A DNA stretch of 64,000 nucleotides from Citrobacter youngae ATCC 29220 (GCF_000155975.1 NZ_GG730299.1:1584734-1648733), one strand, 5' to 3'. Counted from the stretch's first letter, positions 21,929-33,085 are shown. A program made the numbers and translations. Notes: generated by a model not told the origin, from the sequence alone.

Positions 21929-23233
21929 TTAATGCAGTTTCAGACGCGGGCGAATCACCCGGTTAATACTGCCGACCAGCATCATCAGGCCGGTTTTGAA
22001 GTAACCGTGCAGCGCAATCTGGTGCATACGATACAGTGAGATGTAGACAAAGCGCGCAATACGGCCTTCAACCATCATTGAACCGCGCGTCAGGTTGCCC
22101 ATCAGACTCCCCACGGTAGAGAAGTTAGAGAGCGAGACCAGAGACCCGTGATCTTTGTACTGATACGCTTTCAACGGCTTGCCGTTCATCTGCGCCAGGA
22201 TATTGTTCATCGCGCAGGTCGCCATCTGGTGCGCAGCCTGAGCGCGCGGCGGCACAAAGCCTCCCTCCGGGCGAGCGCAGGAAGCGCAGTCGCCAATCGC
22301 ATACACATCGGGATCGCGTGTGCTTTGCAGCGTCGGCTCCACCACCAGTTGGTTAATGCGGTTCGTTTCCAGACCGCCGATGTCTTTCATAAAGTCTGGC
22401 GCTTTGATCCCCGCAGCCCACACCATCAGATCGGCCTCAATATACTCGCCGTCTTTGGTATGCAGCCCGCCTTCGTCAGCGCTGGTAACCATCGTCTGGG
22501 TTAATACGCGTACGCCCAGCTTAGTTAACTCATTGTGCGCCGCGCTGGAAATACGCGGCGGCAGCGCAGGCAGAATCCGCTCCCCGGCTTCGACCAGCGT
22601 GACGTTCAGCGCCTCGTTGGTTAGCCCTTTATAACCATAGCTGTGCAGCTGTTTAACCGCATTGTGCAGTTCCGCGGAGAGTTCAACCCCCGTCGCGCCG
22701 CCGCCAACAATGGCAATATTCACTTTACCGTTAGCGCCCAGATTCGCGGAATACTTGAGGAACAGATTCAGCATCTCCTGGTGGAAACGACGCGCCTGAT
22801 GCGGGTTATCGAGGAAAATACAGTTCTCTTTGACGCCCGGCGTGTTGAAGTCGTTGGAGGTGCTGCCCAGCGCCATCACCAGCGTGTCATACGGCACTTT
22901 ACGCTCAGGAACCAGCAGATCGCCCTTCTCATCGCGCAGCTCAGCGATAGTAATGGTCTTCGCTTCGCGATCGATATCCACTACTGAGCCCAACTGGAAC
23001 TGGAAGCCATGGTTACGGGCATGCGCCAGATAGCTCAGCGCATCCACGCCTTCATCCAGAGAACCTGTCGCCACTTCATGCAGTAACGGTTTCCACAAAT
23101 GGCTGTGGTTTCTGTCCACCAGCGTGATTTTGGCCTTTTTCTTACGTCCCAGCTTTTTACCCAGCTGCGTCGCCATTTCCAGTCCGCCAGCACCGCCGCC
23201 GACAATCACGATCCTTTTCAATGGTGTAGTCAA
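21929..23233 (-). CDS. ndh: type II NADH dehydrogenase
   Basis: Ndh is the single-subunit, non-proton-pumping NADH:quinone oxidoreductase bound to the inner membrane. It starts with TTG at 23233, preceded by GAGGGGG, which gives the 434 aa E. coli form (LTTPLKRIV as N terminus). The FAD motif [15 protein letters not shown] lies at about residues 11-25, the NAD motif [17 protein letters not shown] near 170, and the second FAD contact YAIGDCASC near 300. The amphipathic C-terminal membrane anchor ends RPRLKLH. A perfect FNR box lies upstream, matching its known anaerobic repression. Confidence 0.96.
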   Translation of the reverse strand: MTTPLKRIVIVGGGAGGLEMATQLGKKLGRKKKAKITLVDRNHSHLWKPLLHEVATGSLDEGVDALSYLAHARNHGFQFQLGSVVDIDREAKTITIAELRDEKGDLLVPERKVPYDTLVMALGSTSNDFNTPGVKENCIFLDNPHQARRFHQEMLNLFLKYSANLGANGKVNIAIVGGGATGVELSAELHNAVKQLHSYGYKGLTNEALNVTLVEAGERILPALPPRISSAAHNELTKLGVRVLTQTMVTSADEGGLHTKDGEYIEADLMVWAAGIKAPDFMKDIGGLETNRINQLVVEPTLQSTRDPDVYAIGDCASCARPEGGFVPPRAQAAHQMATCAMNNILAQMNGKPLKAYQYKDHGSLVSLSNFSTVGSLMGNLTRGSMMVEGRIARFVYISLYRMHQIALHGYFKTGLMMLVGSINRVIRPRLKLH

Positions 23234-23369
23234 CGTGACCCCCTCAAATTTATTAACCAATTGTTAATTAAAGGTTATCGGCATAGCCTTTAATTAACAA
23301 CAAGTTACGATAATGAAAATGTCCTTCGAGAGTGAGAATAACACGAACGGTGCATTGGTCATACCAAAA

Positions 23370-23383
23370 TTGATGTGCATCAA
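23370..23383 (-). promoter_or_regulatory. FNR box upstream of ndh
   Basis: TTGATGTGCATCAA is an exact TTGAT-N4-ATCAA palindrome about 137-150 bases upstream of the ndh start. FNR represses ndh in E. coli through such upstream sites. Confidence 0.8.
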
Positions 23384-23424
23384 GTTTTGATGCTGAAAAG
23401 ATAGACAACCCGGACGTGAAGAAC

Positions 23425-23453
23425 AAAAAAACCAGCCCGAAAGCTGGTTTTTT
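23425..23453. terminator. bidirectional hairpin between ycfP and ndh
   Basis: The stem accagc with gctggt is flanked by six A on the left and six T on the right. Read on the minus strand it terminates ycfP before the ndh promoter. Confidence 0.8.
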
Positions 23454-23468
23454 AAACGCTTATTGAGA

Positions 23469-24011
23469 TCAACCTAGCGTCTTGAACGCTTTAATACGCT
23501 GTAAATGCGGGGAGATATTTTTAAACTTATGCGTCTGTTCTTCGTCCCAGACTATCTCGTAAAAATGATGCAGCTCTTCTGACGAACGCTGGCTGTTCAG
23601 CGCTTCATCATGGCGTGACAGGATCACCAGGCAGCGATCGCGGTTCTTTTCACGGAAGTTGGTCACGCATTTTGTCGCAATATCAGCATACTCTTCAGGC
23701 CTGTCGATTTTTCCTTCCATATTCTCATAGGGGAACAGGTTAGGATTAAACACCACCTGACGAATATCACACAGAAAACCAATTCGTTCAGCCCAATACC
23801 CCCCAAGCCCGACGCCACAAATCAGCGGACGGTCGTCCACATTCAGTTGCAGCATTTTGTCCACTTCTTTCAGCAGATGCTGCATATCATGTTTAGGATG
23901 CCGCGTACTGTAGCTAATCAGCCTGACATCCGGGTCGATGAACTGCAGCTGCAACACCTTTTCGTGGTTGCCCGGGCTGTTAGAGTCAAAACCGTGTAAA
24001 TAGATAATCAT
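23469..24011 (-). CDS. ycfP: YcfP, YqiA-type esterase-like protein
   Basis: YcfP (UPF0227) is a small cytoplasmic alpha/beta-hydrolase-like protein related to the YqiA esterases. It is 180 aa, the E. coli length. The N-terminal [14 protein letters not shown] resembles the oxyanion-loop strand, and [14 protein letters not shown] stands at the nucleophile elbow position with Gly where Ser would be expected, so catalytic activity is doubtful. It follows nagZ within a minus-strand run that starts at hinT. Confidence 0.9.
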   Translation of the reverse strand: MIIYLHGFDSNSPGNHEKVLQLQFIDPDVRLISYSTRHPKHDMQHLLKEVDKMLQLNVDDRPLICGVGLGGYWAERIGFLCDIRQVVFNPNLFPYENMEGKIDRPEEYADIATKCVTNFREKNRDRCLVILSRHDEALNSQRSSEELHHFYEIVWDEEQTHKFKNISPHLQRIKAFKTLG

Positions 24012-24032
24012 CGCATCCTCGCCTAACTTGCG

Positions 24033-25873
<1,841 letters not shown>

Positions 25874-25893
<20 letters not shown>

Positions 25894-26518
25894 CTTTACC
25901 TGACCAGATTATCTCGCCAGTTTGTACCAGCATTAATTGCATTTGCAGCGCGGGCGAATTGACGTTGCCAGATGCGCTGGAATAGAGCACATACTGTGCG
26001 CCAACGTTACGGGCGATACCAATCGCTTTGCTACGCGTACCCAGGCTGTCGTTTGGCGACAGGCCTAACTGCTGCTTAGCGACGGCCAGCTGCTGGGCGG
26101 AAACCAGGGTAAACTTGCCGTTATTCGCCAGCGCATTACGTAAGGTTTCAGTCGCTTCGCCTGCGTTCAACGAACCGTTGGTACGGTTGTTCACGCTATC
26201 CACCAGCAGAACGCCTCCCGCTTTGACGCCATCGGCCTGCAGCATTTTACCCACCATCGGCTGCATGGCGCTGTTCCAGTCGTAGTGACGCTGGCGTGGT
26301 GCTGGCTGCGCCGTTTGGTCTTCGTGTTCGATCGGACCCGGCTGCTGCGGTATGGCTGGCACCGATGGTACCACCGGTACCGGCTGTTGCGGCTGCGCGG
26401 GCTGTTCCGGCACCGGCTTCACTTCCTCTACCGGCGCGGGTTCACGTTGGGCCACACAGCCGGAGAGAAACATCGCCAGCGCGGCAAGCAATGCGTAGCG
26501 ATTCATTTTGATCATCAA
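25874..26518 (-). CDS. lpoB: penicillin-binding protein activator LpoB
   Basis: LpoB (YcfO) is an outer-membrane lipoprotein that crosses the periplasm to activate PBP1b. The lipobox MFLSGC follows a short signal at about residues 16-21. A Pro/Gln-rich linker (repeats of [10 protein letters not shown] type, about 30-62) precedes the folded domain with [16 protein letters not shown]. It is 214 aa, near the E. coli 213; the second Met at 26509 would also work as start. Confidence 0.95.
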
Positions 26519-26528
26519 GATTCACCCC

Positions 26529-26903
26529 TTACAAATATAGATAAAGTCTAACCTTGTGCGCCCCCAGAAAATTGGCGCTGCCGTACAGCGTTACCGACGA
26601 GTGAGCCGGAATTGTCACGCTGCGTGGCGCTTCCAGAGGGTGCATCTCCAGCCCTCTGGCGTCATACCAGTAAAACCGATAATGTACGGTGACCGATTCT
26701 TGTCTTTCGTTATAGAGTCGCGAGGATGCTGAGGCCTGAATATCAGACGTTGTTAACACAGGCTGTTCTGCTGTTATGCCCGCCGCCAGAATCGTTGATT
26801 CCATCACCAGAGACTGTTCATCACTTACCGGAATTTCAGGGTGTGAGCGACAGCCTGCCAGCAACAGTAAGCCCAGTGAAAGCGCAATGCATCCTCTGGT
26901 CAT
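26529..26903 (-). CDS. ycfL: YcfL, DUF1425 putative lipoprotein
   Basis: YcfL is a 124-residue DUF1425 protein with a lipobox (LLLLAGC at about residues 12-18), so probably an outer-membrane lipoprotein. A beta-rich domain follows with YNERQESVTVHYRFYWYDARGLE. Its role is unknown; the position between hinT and lpoB is conserved in enterobacteria. Confidence 0.9.
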   Translation of the reverse strand: MTRGCIALSLGLLLLAGCRSHPEIPVSDEQSLVMESTILAAGITAEQPVLTTSDIQASASSRLYNERQESVTVHYRFYWYDARGLEMHPLEAPRSVTIPAHSSVTLYGSANFLGAHKVRLYLYL

Positions 26904-26905
26904 GC

Positions 26906-27265
26906 TTAAAGCCCTTTATGGGCGAGCATTGGACCAAGCGCACGTCCACCCAACAGGTGCATATGAATGTGATACACCTCCTGGCCGCCGTGACGGTTGG
27001 TATTCATGATTAAACGATATCCATCCGCAGCAATACCTTCTTGCTCCGCGATTTTCGCCGCAACGGTAATCATTCGGCCCAGCGCCTGCTCATGTTCAGC
27101 CGTTACATCGTTAACGGTTGGGATCAGGATATTCGGAATGATCAGAATATGCGTAGGTGCCTGAGGGGAAATATCACGAAACGCAGTGACCAGTTCATCC
27201 TGGTACACGATATCCGACGGAATTTCACGACGGATAATTTTGCTGAATATAGTTTCTTCTGCCAC
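26906..27265 (-). CDS. hinT: HIT-family purine nucleoside phosphoramidase HinT
   Basis: HinT hydrolyses adenosine phosphoramidates and lysyl-adenylates. The GTG start at 27265 with AAGGA eight bases before gives 119 aa ([18 protein letters not shown]), the E. coli length; the frame extends 11 codons further. The histidine triad is visible near the end as HIHMHLLGG. The gene is the first of the minus-strand recycling run; E. coli has fhuE upstream here, whereas this window has unrelated genes. Confidence 0.95.
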   Translation of the reverse strand: MAEETIFSKIIRREIPSDIVYQDELVTAFRDISPQAPTHILIIPNILIPTVNDVTAEHEQALGRMITVAAKIAEQEGIAADGYRLIMNTNRHGGQEVYHIHMHLLGGRALGPMLAHKGL

Positions 27266-27504
27266 GACGTTTTCCTTTTTCATTAACAGCCCGGTCATTA
27301 TGTCATGCTACGCCGGGTCACTCTGCGAGTATAGAGTATGAGCGAGTTACTCACGCTCTTTCAACTTTAACCCTCGATTTTTTAAGCAAAAACCCTGGTC
27401 GGTGCTGCTCTTATAACCATTTTCCTACGCTATTGCTTAAGCATAGTACTGAAACAACATTTCATTTGCGATGAAGCATCTGTGACAGCAAAGGGAAATT
27501 ATCC

Positions 27505-28128
27505 TTATTTTTTATTGAGCAAGGCATTTACCGTACTGGCGTACTCTTGTACGAAGGCATTCATATCACTGGTATCCATTCCCTGCATGTTTATCTGATA
27601 TTTTCCGTTAACGAACATCGCCGGAACCCCCTGAAGCTCAACATCATTAGCCGCTTTTTCTTGCTGAGACACCAGCGCTTTCACCGCAAAACTGTCCCAT
27701 GCGCCATCGTAAACGTTGGGCTTAATACCCGCATCAATGAAAACCTGCCGTATATCGGCGCTGCTGTGGATACTTCGGGTTATCTGGACGGCATCAAACA
27801 TGGAAGATTCGATCTTATCTTCGATACCTAATGCCATTGCCACAGCCCATGCGTGAGACAGTTCCTTTCCTAAAGGAGGAAGGAAATCAACGTGGTATTT
27901 GATGATTTTGACATCGTGCGGGAGCTGTGCCGCCACTCTGCTGGAAACATGCATCACCTGCTCAAACTGGTAGCAATGCGGACAGTTGAACGAAAAAAAC
28001 TCCAACACCGAAGGCACATCATGCACGGTCTTGTTCAGGGAAATATATTGCTGACCTTCCGTTACTTGCGCAGCAGACACATCAAAGGCCAGGCACAAAC
28101 CGGCAATAAAAACTGAAATTTTCTTCAT
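27505..28128 (-). CDS. DsbA-family periplasmic thiol:disulfide oxidoreductase (paralog)
   Basis: This is a 207-residue periplasmic oxidoreductase closely resembling DsbA, with a signal peptide ([20 protein letters not shown]) and the thioredoxin-type active site CPHC in [13 protein letters not shown] at about residue 49. The cis-Pro loop [20 protein letters not shown] is intact, so catalytic function is likely. It is not in a dsbA context (no yihE-like neighbour), hence a paralog such as SrgA or DsbL; the substrate is unknown. The start at MKKISV is preferred over the frame's earlier codons. A dyad related to the TetR operator lies about 80 bases upstream. Confidence 0.88.
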   Translation of the reverse strand: MKKISVFIAGLCLAFDVSAAQVTEGQQYISLNKTVHDVPSVLEFFSFNCPHCYQFEQVMHVSSRVAAQLPHDVKIIKYHVDFLPPLGKELSHAWAVAMALGIEDKIESSMFDAVQITRSIHSSADIRQVFIDAGIKPNVYDGAWDSFAVKALVSQQEKAANDVELQGVPAMFVNGKYQINMQGMDTSDMNAFVQEYASTVNALLNKK

Positions 28129-28208
28129 AATCAACGCTCTGTTAGTCATTCTGCAAATGTCAGACATCAGGTTTACCAAACGATGCTATCCATTTTTTGA
28201 TTCATATT

Positions 28209-28222
28209 ATTATGACTATAAT
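28209..28222 (-). promoter_or_regulatory. putative TetR operator copy upstream of dsbA-like gene
   Basis: ATTATGACTATAAT matches the dyad in front of tetR (ATTATGATCATAAT) at 12 of 14 positions and lies in the divergent region, about 80 bases before the dsbA-like start. Assignment to the TetR protein is inference. Confidence 0.4.
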
Positions 28223-28322
28223 ATAATGAATAACGGGTGAGCAAAAGTTAGTTTGTTGCGAGTAACCGGTCCGCAAGAAAGCCCGTAATGGAGACATTGC
28301 GTAAAGCTAAGAGACGTATTGC

Positions 28323-28356
28323 ACCGATCAAAATTATGATCATAATTCTGGTCGGT
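28323..28356 (+). promoter_or_regulatory. 34-bp dyad, probable operator before tetR
   Basis: The sequence is symmetric about 28339/28340: the inner 16 bases AATTATGATCATAATT are a perfect palindrome, and outer arms ACCGA and TCGGT also pair, giving 15 of 17 matching half-positions. It ends about 27 bases before the TetR ATG, the usual autoregulatory operator position. Confidence 0.65.
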
Positions 28357-28382
28357 TGCTAAGTTCGATGGAGAGCCCCGTC

Positions 28383-28985
28383 ATGCGTTATGCAAAAGAT
28401 CACAAAGAAGAGACCCGAAAACGCATTATTGGCGTTGCGTCTCAGCGGTTTCGTGAAGAAGGGATTGAGAAAGTGGGCGTCGCAGCGCTGATGCATGATG
28501 CTCATCTGACCGTTGGCGGTTTTTACAGCCATTTCAAATCCAAAGAAGAGCTGATTCATGAAGCGATCGCTCGTGCTGCCGAGGAGACCTACTGTAAGAC
28601 TTTTGGCGGCCCTGATAACGCAGAGAGCCTCACTCTTCGTCAGATCTTAACGCGTTATCTCAGCGTCGAACACCGGGATGCTCCGGCTTCCGGGTGTGTC
28701 GTCGCCGCGCTCTCATCAGAGTTGATGAACCGACCAGAAGACACTCGCGCAATGGTTTCAGATAAGATAATGGAGAAAATTCATAGGATCGCGGATTGTC
28801 TTGCTGAGGACGTTGATATGGATACGCGGATGCGAGTAGCGCGGTCTGTCTGGGCCATCATGGTTGGTACGCTTCAACTCTCCCGGCTCATACCAGATAA
28901 CAAAATGTCAGTGCAGATCCTGAAGGACGGTATAGATAACGCATTAGCGCTTGCCGGGCAAACTGGAATGCGGCAACAGAAATAA
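28383..28985 (+). CDS. TetR-family transcriptional regulator
   Basis: This is a 200-residue TetR/AcrR repressor. The N-terminal HTH (about residues 10-55, GVAALMHDAHLTVGGFYSHFKSKEEL) is the type seen in regulators next to reductases and electrophile-response genes. The C-terminal half has the segment HRDAPASGCVVAALSSEL with one Cys. The ATG at 28383 is chosen for GGAGAG eight bases upstream; earlier in-frame codons exist at 28356 and 28368. A 34-bp dyad precedes it, and similar dyads lie near dsbA-like and the reductase. The effector is unknown. Confidence 0.88.
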   Translation: MRYAKDHKEETRKRIIGVASQRFREEGIEKVGVAALMHDAHLTVGGFYSHFKSKEELIHEAIARAAEETYCKTFGGPDNAESLTLRQILTRYLSVEHRDAPASGCVVAALSSELMNRPEDTRAMVSDKIMEKIHRIADCLAEDVDMDTRMRVARSVWAIMVGTLQLSRLIPDNKMSVQILKDGIDNALALAGQTGMRQQK

Positions 28986-28998
28986 GGCTTAGTTTTTG

Positions 28999-29895
28999 TT
29001 ATGTCGCATTTGGGGCACGGAAAAAATCAATAAATGCCCGCAAAGCGGGTCGCATTTGCCGCCGGGAAGGATAGTAAATATAGAATCCATCAAACCAGGG
29101 ACACCACTCTTCCATTACTGTCACCAGGCGTCCCTCCCGTAAATCCTCTCTTACCCTGTCCTCAAAAAGAAAAGCCAGACCAACGCCGGCAAGCGCGGCC
29201 TGCCTGATATGTTCCTGATGCGGCAGGATAAGGTTGCCCCTCACATCAACAGTAATGGCGCGCCCGTCATGAGCGAGTTCCCATCGATAGACCCGCCCGC
29301 TTTCAAACCGACGACGAATGCAGTTATGTCCCGCCAGATCGCGGGGATGCGCAGGTTTTGGGTTGCCAGCGAAATAAGACGGAGCGCCGACAATCACACT
29401 GCGCCGGGGAGTATCTGCGCGTACGGCTATCATATCGGCTTCGAGGTTTTCACCCAGCCGGAGGCCCGCGTCGCAACCGCTTTCGACAATATCCTCGAAA
29501 ATATCGGATGCCCTGATATCCAGTTCGATAGCCGGGTAGCGTGCCGAAAATGCAGCCAGACGAGGCAAAATGATTGTTTCGGCTGCAAGAAGAGGCATGG
29601 TGACGCGCAATGGGCCTGAAGGTGCCTGCGCTCCCTCCATAACACCGGAGAACCCGGCTTTTATCTCTGCCAGTGGTCCGGTAACACGGGAAAGCAGGTT
29701 TGCGCCTTCTTCCGTAGGGCGCGTTGATCGAGTGGTACGTGCCAGAAGGCGTAGTCCCATGCTGGCTTCGAGAGCTGAAACCGCATGGCTCACCGCCGAA
29801 GGGGCTATGCCCAGCCGGTCAGCGGCTGCGCGGAAACTCCCCGCTTCGGCAACGGTGATAAAGACGATGAGCTGGGAAAGCTGTGTTCGATCCAT
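28999..29895 (-). CDS. LysR-family transcriptional regulator
   Basis: This 298-residue LysR-type regulator has an N-terminal winged HTH (about residues 1-60, SFRAAADRLGIAPSAVSHAV) and a periplasmic-binding-fold effector domain with EEWCPWFDGFYIYYPSRRQMRP near the end. It is divergent from an aldo/keto reductase gene, the normal layout for LysR regulators that control their neighbour. It converges on tetR with only 13 bases between the stops. Confidence 0.9.
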   Translation of the reverse strand: MDRTQLSQLIVFITVAEAGSFRAAADRLGIAPSAVSHAVSALEASMGLRLLARTTRSTRPTEEGANLLSRVTGPLAEIKAGFSGVMEGAQAPSGPLRVTMPLLAAETIILPRLAAFSARYPAIELDIRASDIFEDIVESGCDAGLRLGENLEADMIAVRADTPRRSVIVGAPSYFAGNPKPAHPRDLAGHNCIRRRFESGRVYRWELAHDGRAITVDVRGNLILPHQEHIRQAALAGVGLAFLFEDRVREDLREGRLVTVMEEWCPWFDGFYIYYPSRRQMRPALRAFIDFFRAPNAT

Positions 29896-29932
29896 TGTTC
29901 TAAATTTTAGATTAAGTCAGTCAGCTTTGCAC

Positions 29933-29950
29933 TGATTATCATCATAATCA
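29933..29950 (+). promoter_or_regulatory. dyad in the lysR/reductase divergent promoter region
   Basis: TGATTATCATCATAATCA has perfect 7-bp arms around CATC and contains ATTATCATCATAAT, 13 of 14 identical to the tetR operator core. It lies between the divergent lysR and reductase starts. It could bind either the LysR protein or the TetR protein. Confidence 0.5.
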
Positions 29951-30000
29951 TCTTCGCTTACTCTGAGCTCCTCCTGAACACACTGAAAGAGGAACGGATA

Positions 30001-30996
30001 ATGAAACAACGCCAGATTGGTACAATGACGGTATCTGCGGTGGGGCTGGGCTGTATGGGACTGAGCCAGGCTTACGGCGCACAGGATGAAGCCGCATCGA
30101 TTGATACCCTACACCGCGCGATTGAGCTGGGGGTGACTTTTTTCGATACGGCAGAAGTTTATGGTCCCTGGCGTAATGAAATTTTGTTGGGCAAAGCGCT
30201 CAAAGCACATCGGGACAAAGTGATTGTTGCAACCAAATTCGGCTTTACCTATAACCGCGAGCAGACTGAGTTCGGACAGATTACGGGCACGGATGGTCGC
30301 CCTGAAAATGCCCGCCGGGTGGCTGAAGCCTCCCTGAAACGTCTGCAAACGGAAGCAATCGATCTTTATTATCTGCACCGGGCAGATCCAAAAATCCCGA
30401 TTGAGGAAACGGTGGGCGCGATGGCGGAACTGGTGGCGGAAGGTAAAGTCAGGACAATTGGCCTTTCGGAAGTGTCGTCTGAAACAATACGCCGGGCACA
30501 TGCGGTTCATCCCGTTGCCGCCGTCCAGAGCGAATATTCTCTCTGGACCCGTGACGTGGAGACAAATGGCGTACTGGAAACCTGTCGGGAACTGGGGATC
30601 GCCTTTGTCCCTTTCAGCCCGCTGGGGCGTGGTTTTCTGACGGGACAGGTTCCCGCCACGAACACGCTGGACGCAACAGATTTTCGCCGTAATATGCCGC
30701 GCTTTCAGCAGGAGCATATTGAGGCAAACCGACTGCTGGTGAAGGTCATAGAAGACATGGCGGCCAGAAAAGGGGTAACAGCGGCGCAGATTGCGCTCGC
30801 CTGGGTGCTTGCATAGGGGAATGATATTGTCCCCATACCGGGGGCAAAACGCATTGCACATCTGGAGCAGAATGCCCGGTCGGTTGACATTGTCCTGTCC
30901 GCTGCGGATTGCAGCCTGCTGGAAGCAACCTTCCGCCCCGAACGAATTTCGGGTGGCCGGTATTCCCCGACTTTTGAATCAATGTCGCAAAGATAG
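30001..30996 (+). pseudogene. aldo/keto reductase with internal amber codon
   Basis: The gene encodes a 331-residue NADPH-dependent aldo/keto reductase of the YajO/GsiA-plant-reductase type: an early GLGCMGLSQAYG, the catalytic TAEVYGP (Tyr), KVIVATKFGF (Lys) and LYYLHRADP (His). A TAG at 30814-30816 interrupts the frame after ALAWVLA; the same frame continues as GNDIVPIPGAKRIAHLEQN, the expected NADPH-binding C terminus, to a stop at 30996. CAG (Gln) to TAG is the likely change, since ALAWVLAQG is the usual form. The 271-residue product lacks the cofactor-phosphate loop, so it is probably inactive unless the amber codon is suppressed. Confidence 0.85.
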
Positions 30997-31082
30997 CTGT
31001 ATCGGTGAATGCCACCGGTGGGGGCTCGATTTTCTCAACGAACCGTGAGGCCCCCGATTAAGCCTAAAAAACTATGAGCATC

Positions 31083-31117
31083 AAAAAACCCAGTAACCTT
31101 TACAGGGCTACTGGGTA
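31083..31117 (-). terminator. terminator downstream of minus-strand tRNA-Asn
   Basis: The arms cccagtaacc and ggctactggg form a hairpin; on the minus strand it is followed by TTTTTT. It lies about 60 bases downstream of the tRNA-Asn gene in its reading direction. Confidence 0.65.
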
Positions 31118-31177
31118 AAAATTACGTCTTGCTTTTAAACGTCTCCGGACTCGCTGGGATATCCCGAAACTAAAATT

Positions 31178-31253
31178 TGGCTCCTCTGACTGGACTCGAA
31201 CCAGTGACATACGGATTAACAGTCCGCCGTTCTACCGACTGAACTACAGAGGA
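31178..31253 (-). tRNA. tRNA-Asn (GTT)
   Basis: The 76-base gene begins TCCTCTGTAGTTCAGTCGG and ends with encoded CCA. The anticodon loop is CTGTTAA, with anticodon GTT. It is identical to the plus-strand copy at 33002-33077. In E. coli this layout is asnW-yeeO-asnU. Confidence 0.97.
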
Positions 31254-31352
31254 ATCGTGTGAACGAGGCGAATATTAGCGATGCCTCTCAGCGTTGTCAA
31301 AGCCTGAATTGATAAATTCGTTCGTTTGCTGAAATATTCCTCATTTCGCCGT

Positions 31353-32840
31353 TTATTCAGGCGCAACCGGTTGTTTTACGTACTTTTCGCGTTCGGGCCG
31401 CGGGTATTTCCACAACCAACGACCTGTCACCATACGCCAGTAAAATAACACGGCACGTACGGCCCAGTCGAAGAACATACCCAGCCAGACGCCGACTACT
31501 CCCCACCCCAACACGATTCCCAGGGTGTAACCCGCTACCACGCGACAGCCCCACATACCCAGCATAGATACCCACATAGCAAAACGGGCATCGCGCGCGC
31601 CTTTAAACCCAGCCGGTAAAACCCAGGAGGCCGCCCATATCGGCATAAATGCCGCGTTGAGCCAGATCAGAATGACAATGACCTCTTTTACGTCCTGATC
31701 GTGGGTATAAAATGAGGCCATAACGCCGGCAAAAGGAGCCGTCAGCCAGGCGATAGCCGTTAAACCGATGGTCGAAAGCCAGAATACATGCCGTAACTGA
31801 ATTTCGGCCTGGGCAATCTGACCGTTCCCCAAACGTCTGCCGGTAATGATTGTTGACGCAGAGCCTAAAGCATTCCCCGGCAGGTTGATGAGCGCGGCAA
31901 TAGAAAATGCGATGAAATTCCCGGCAATTACGCTGGTCCCCATCCCTGAAACAAACATCTGCGTTAACAGTTTGCCGCCATTAAACAGCACAGACTCGAT
32001 ACTGGCCGGTATACCGATTCCCATCACCTCCCAGATAATGGCGAGGTTGAGTGGCTTAAAATAGCTTTTAAAGGGAATACGCAGCGCCGGATTAAAACCA
32101 ATCATCAGAACCCAGATGATGGCAATTGCACCAATGTAACGTGAAATCGTCAGTCCCAGCCCAGCGCCGACGAATCCCAGCCCTTGCCAGGAAAAGACGC
32201 CGTAGATCAGGATACTACTGATAATAATATTCAGAATGTTCATACCGCCGTTAATCAGTAGCGGTATTTTGGTATTACCGGCGCCGCGTAGCGCCCCACT
32301 GCCGATTAACGCAATCGCTGCCGCCGGGTAGCTAAGCACCGTCAGTTCCAGGTAGGTAAGTGCCAACGCCTTAACATCCGGCGTGGCTTCACCTGCGACG
32401 ACGTCAATAATCTGTTCGCCAAAATAGTGAATGACCGCTGCCAGTATGGAAGCAAAAATTGTCATGATCACCAGCGATTGCCTGGCTGCGGCCCTGGCCC
32501 GGCGACGATCTCGTTTTCCCAGGCTGAAGGCCACAACCACCGTGGTACCCAGATCGATGGCGGCGAAAAATGCCATGATGACCATATTGAAACTGTCGGC
32601 GAGTCCGACACCTGCCATCGCCTCTTTCCCCAACCAGCTAACCAGGAAAGTACTCAGGACCCCCATCAATAGCACGCAGGTGTTTTCCAGAAAAATAGGG
32701 ACAGCAAGCGGAGTGATTTCCCGCCAAAAGAGAACCTTATAACTCTTGCGTTTGGCATACCAGGGCGTACGGGAAGCGACCTGGCGTAAGGCTGCGGAGA
32801 CGTTCAAAGTGGACCTTAAAGAAGAAAGTTGAAACCTCAT
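31353..32840 (-). CDS. yeeO: MATE-family exporter YeeO
   Basis: YeeO is an inner-membrane MATE/DinF-type antiporter; in E. coli it exports flavins (FMN/FAD) and dipeptides. This 495-residue form has 12 hydrophobic helices starting at about residue 45 (EITPLAVPIFLENTCVLLMGV) and conserved MATE stretches such as GSGALRGAGNTKIPLLING. The location between two inverted tRNA-Asn genes is the E. coli arrangement, which supports orthology. The E. coli entry I recall is longer at the N terminus; the upstream frame here offers no convincing longer start. Confidence 0.92.
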   Translation of the reverse strand: MRFQLSSLRSTLNVSAALRQVASRTPWYAKRKSYKVLFWREITPLAVPIFLENTCVLLMGVLSTFLVSWLGKEAMAGVGLADSFNMVIMAFFAAIDLGTTVVVAFSLGKRDRRRARAAARQSLVIMTIFASILAAVIHYFGEQIIDVVAGEATPDVKALALTYLELTVLSYPAAAIALIGSGALRGAGNTKIPLLINGGMNILNIIISSILIYGVFSWQGLGFVGAGLGLTISRYIGAIAIIWVLMIGFNPALRIPFKSYFKPLNLAIIWEVMGIGIPASIESVLFNGGKLLTQMFVSGMGTSVIAGNFIAFSIAALINLPGNALGSASTIITGRRLGNGQIAQAEIQLRHVFWLSTIGLTAIAWLTAPFAGVMASFYTHDQDVKEVIVILIWLNAAFMPIWAASWVLPAGFKGARDARFAMWVSMLGMWGCRVVAGYTLGIVLGWGVVGVWLGMFFDWAVRAVLFYWRMVTGRWLWKYPRPEREKYVKQPVAPE

Positions 32841-33001
32841 TTCAAATGATGAGGGAGAATCAAAAAAAGCTGCAAAGTTTTTTCCATTTAAAGTGTCTGC
32901 AAATGCAACAAACTGTCGAGAGAAGCATCAATTGAGCGTTATACGTGGAAATGGGGTTTGACAAAAAAAATTTCGCCGCTAAGATAAGCCTCCACAACGA
33001 T

Positions 33002-33077
33002 TCCTCTGTAGTTCAGTCGGTAGAACGGCGGACTGTTAATCCGTATGTCACTGGTTCGAGTCCAGTCAGAGGAGCCA
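33002..33077 (+). tRNA. tRNA-Asn (GTT), island-side copy
   Basis: This 76-base tRNA-Asn is identical to the minus-strand copy at 31178 and again has an encoded CCA. It is followed by a terminator and then by an integrase remnant, so its 3' end is the likely attachment site (attB) of an integrative element, as is usual for enterobacterial tRNA-Asn genes. Confidence 0.97.
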
Positions 33078-33085
33078 GATTTAAG

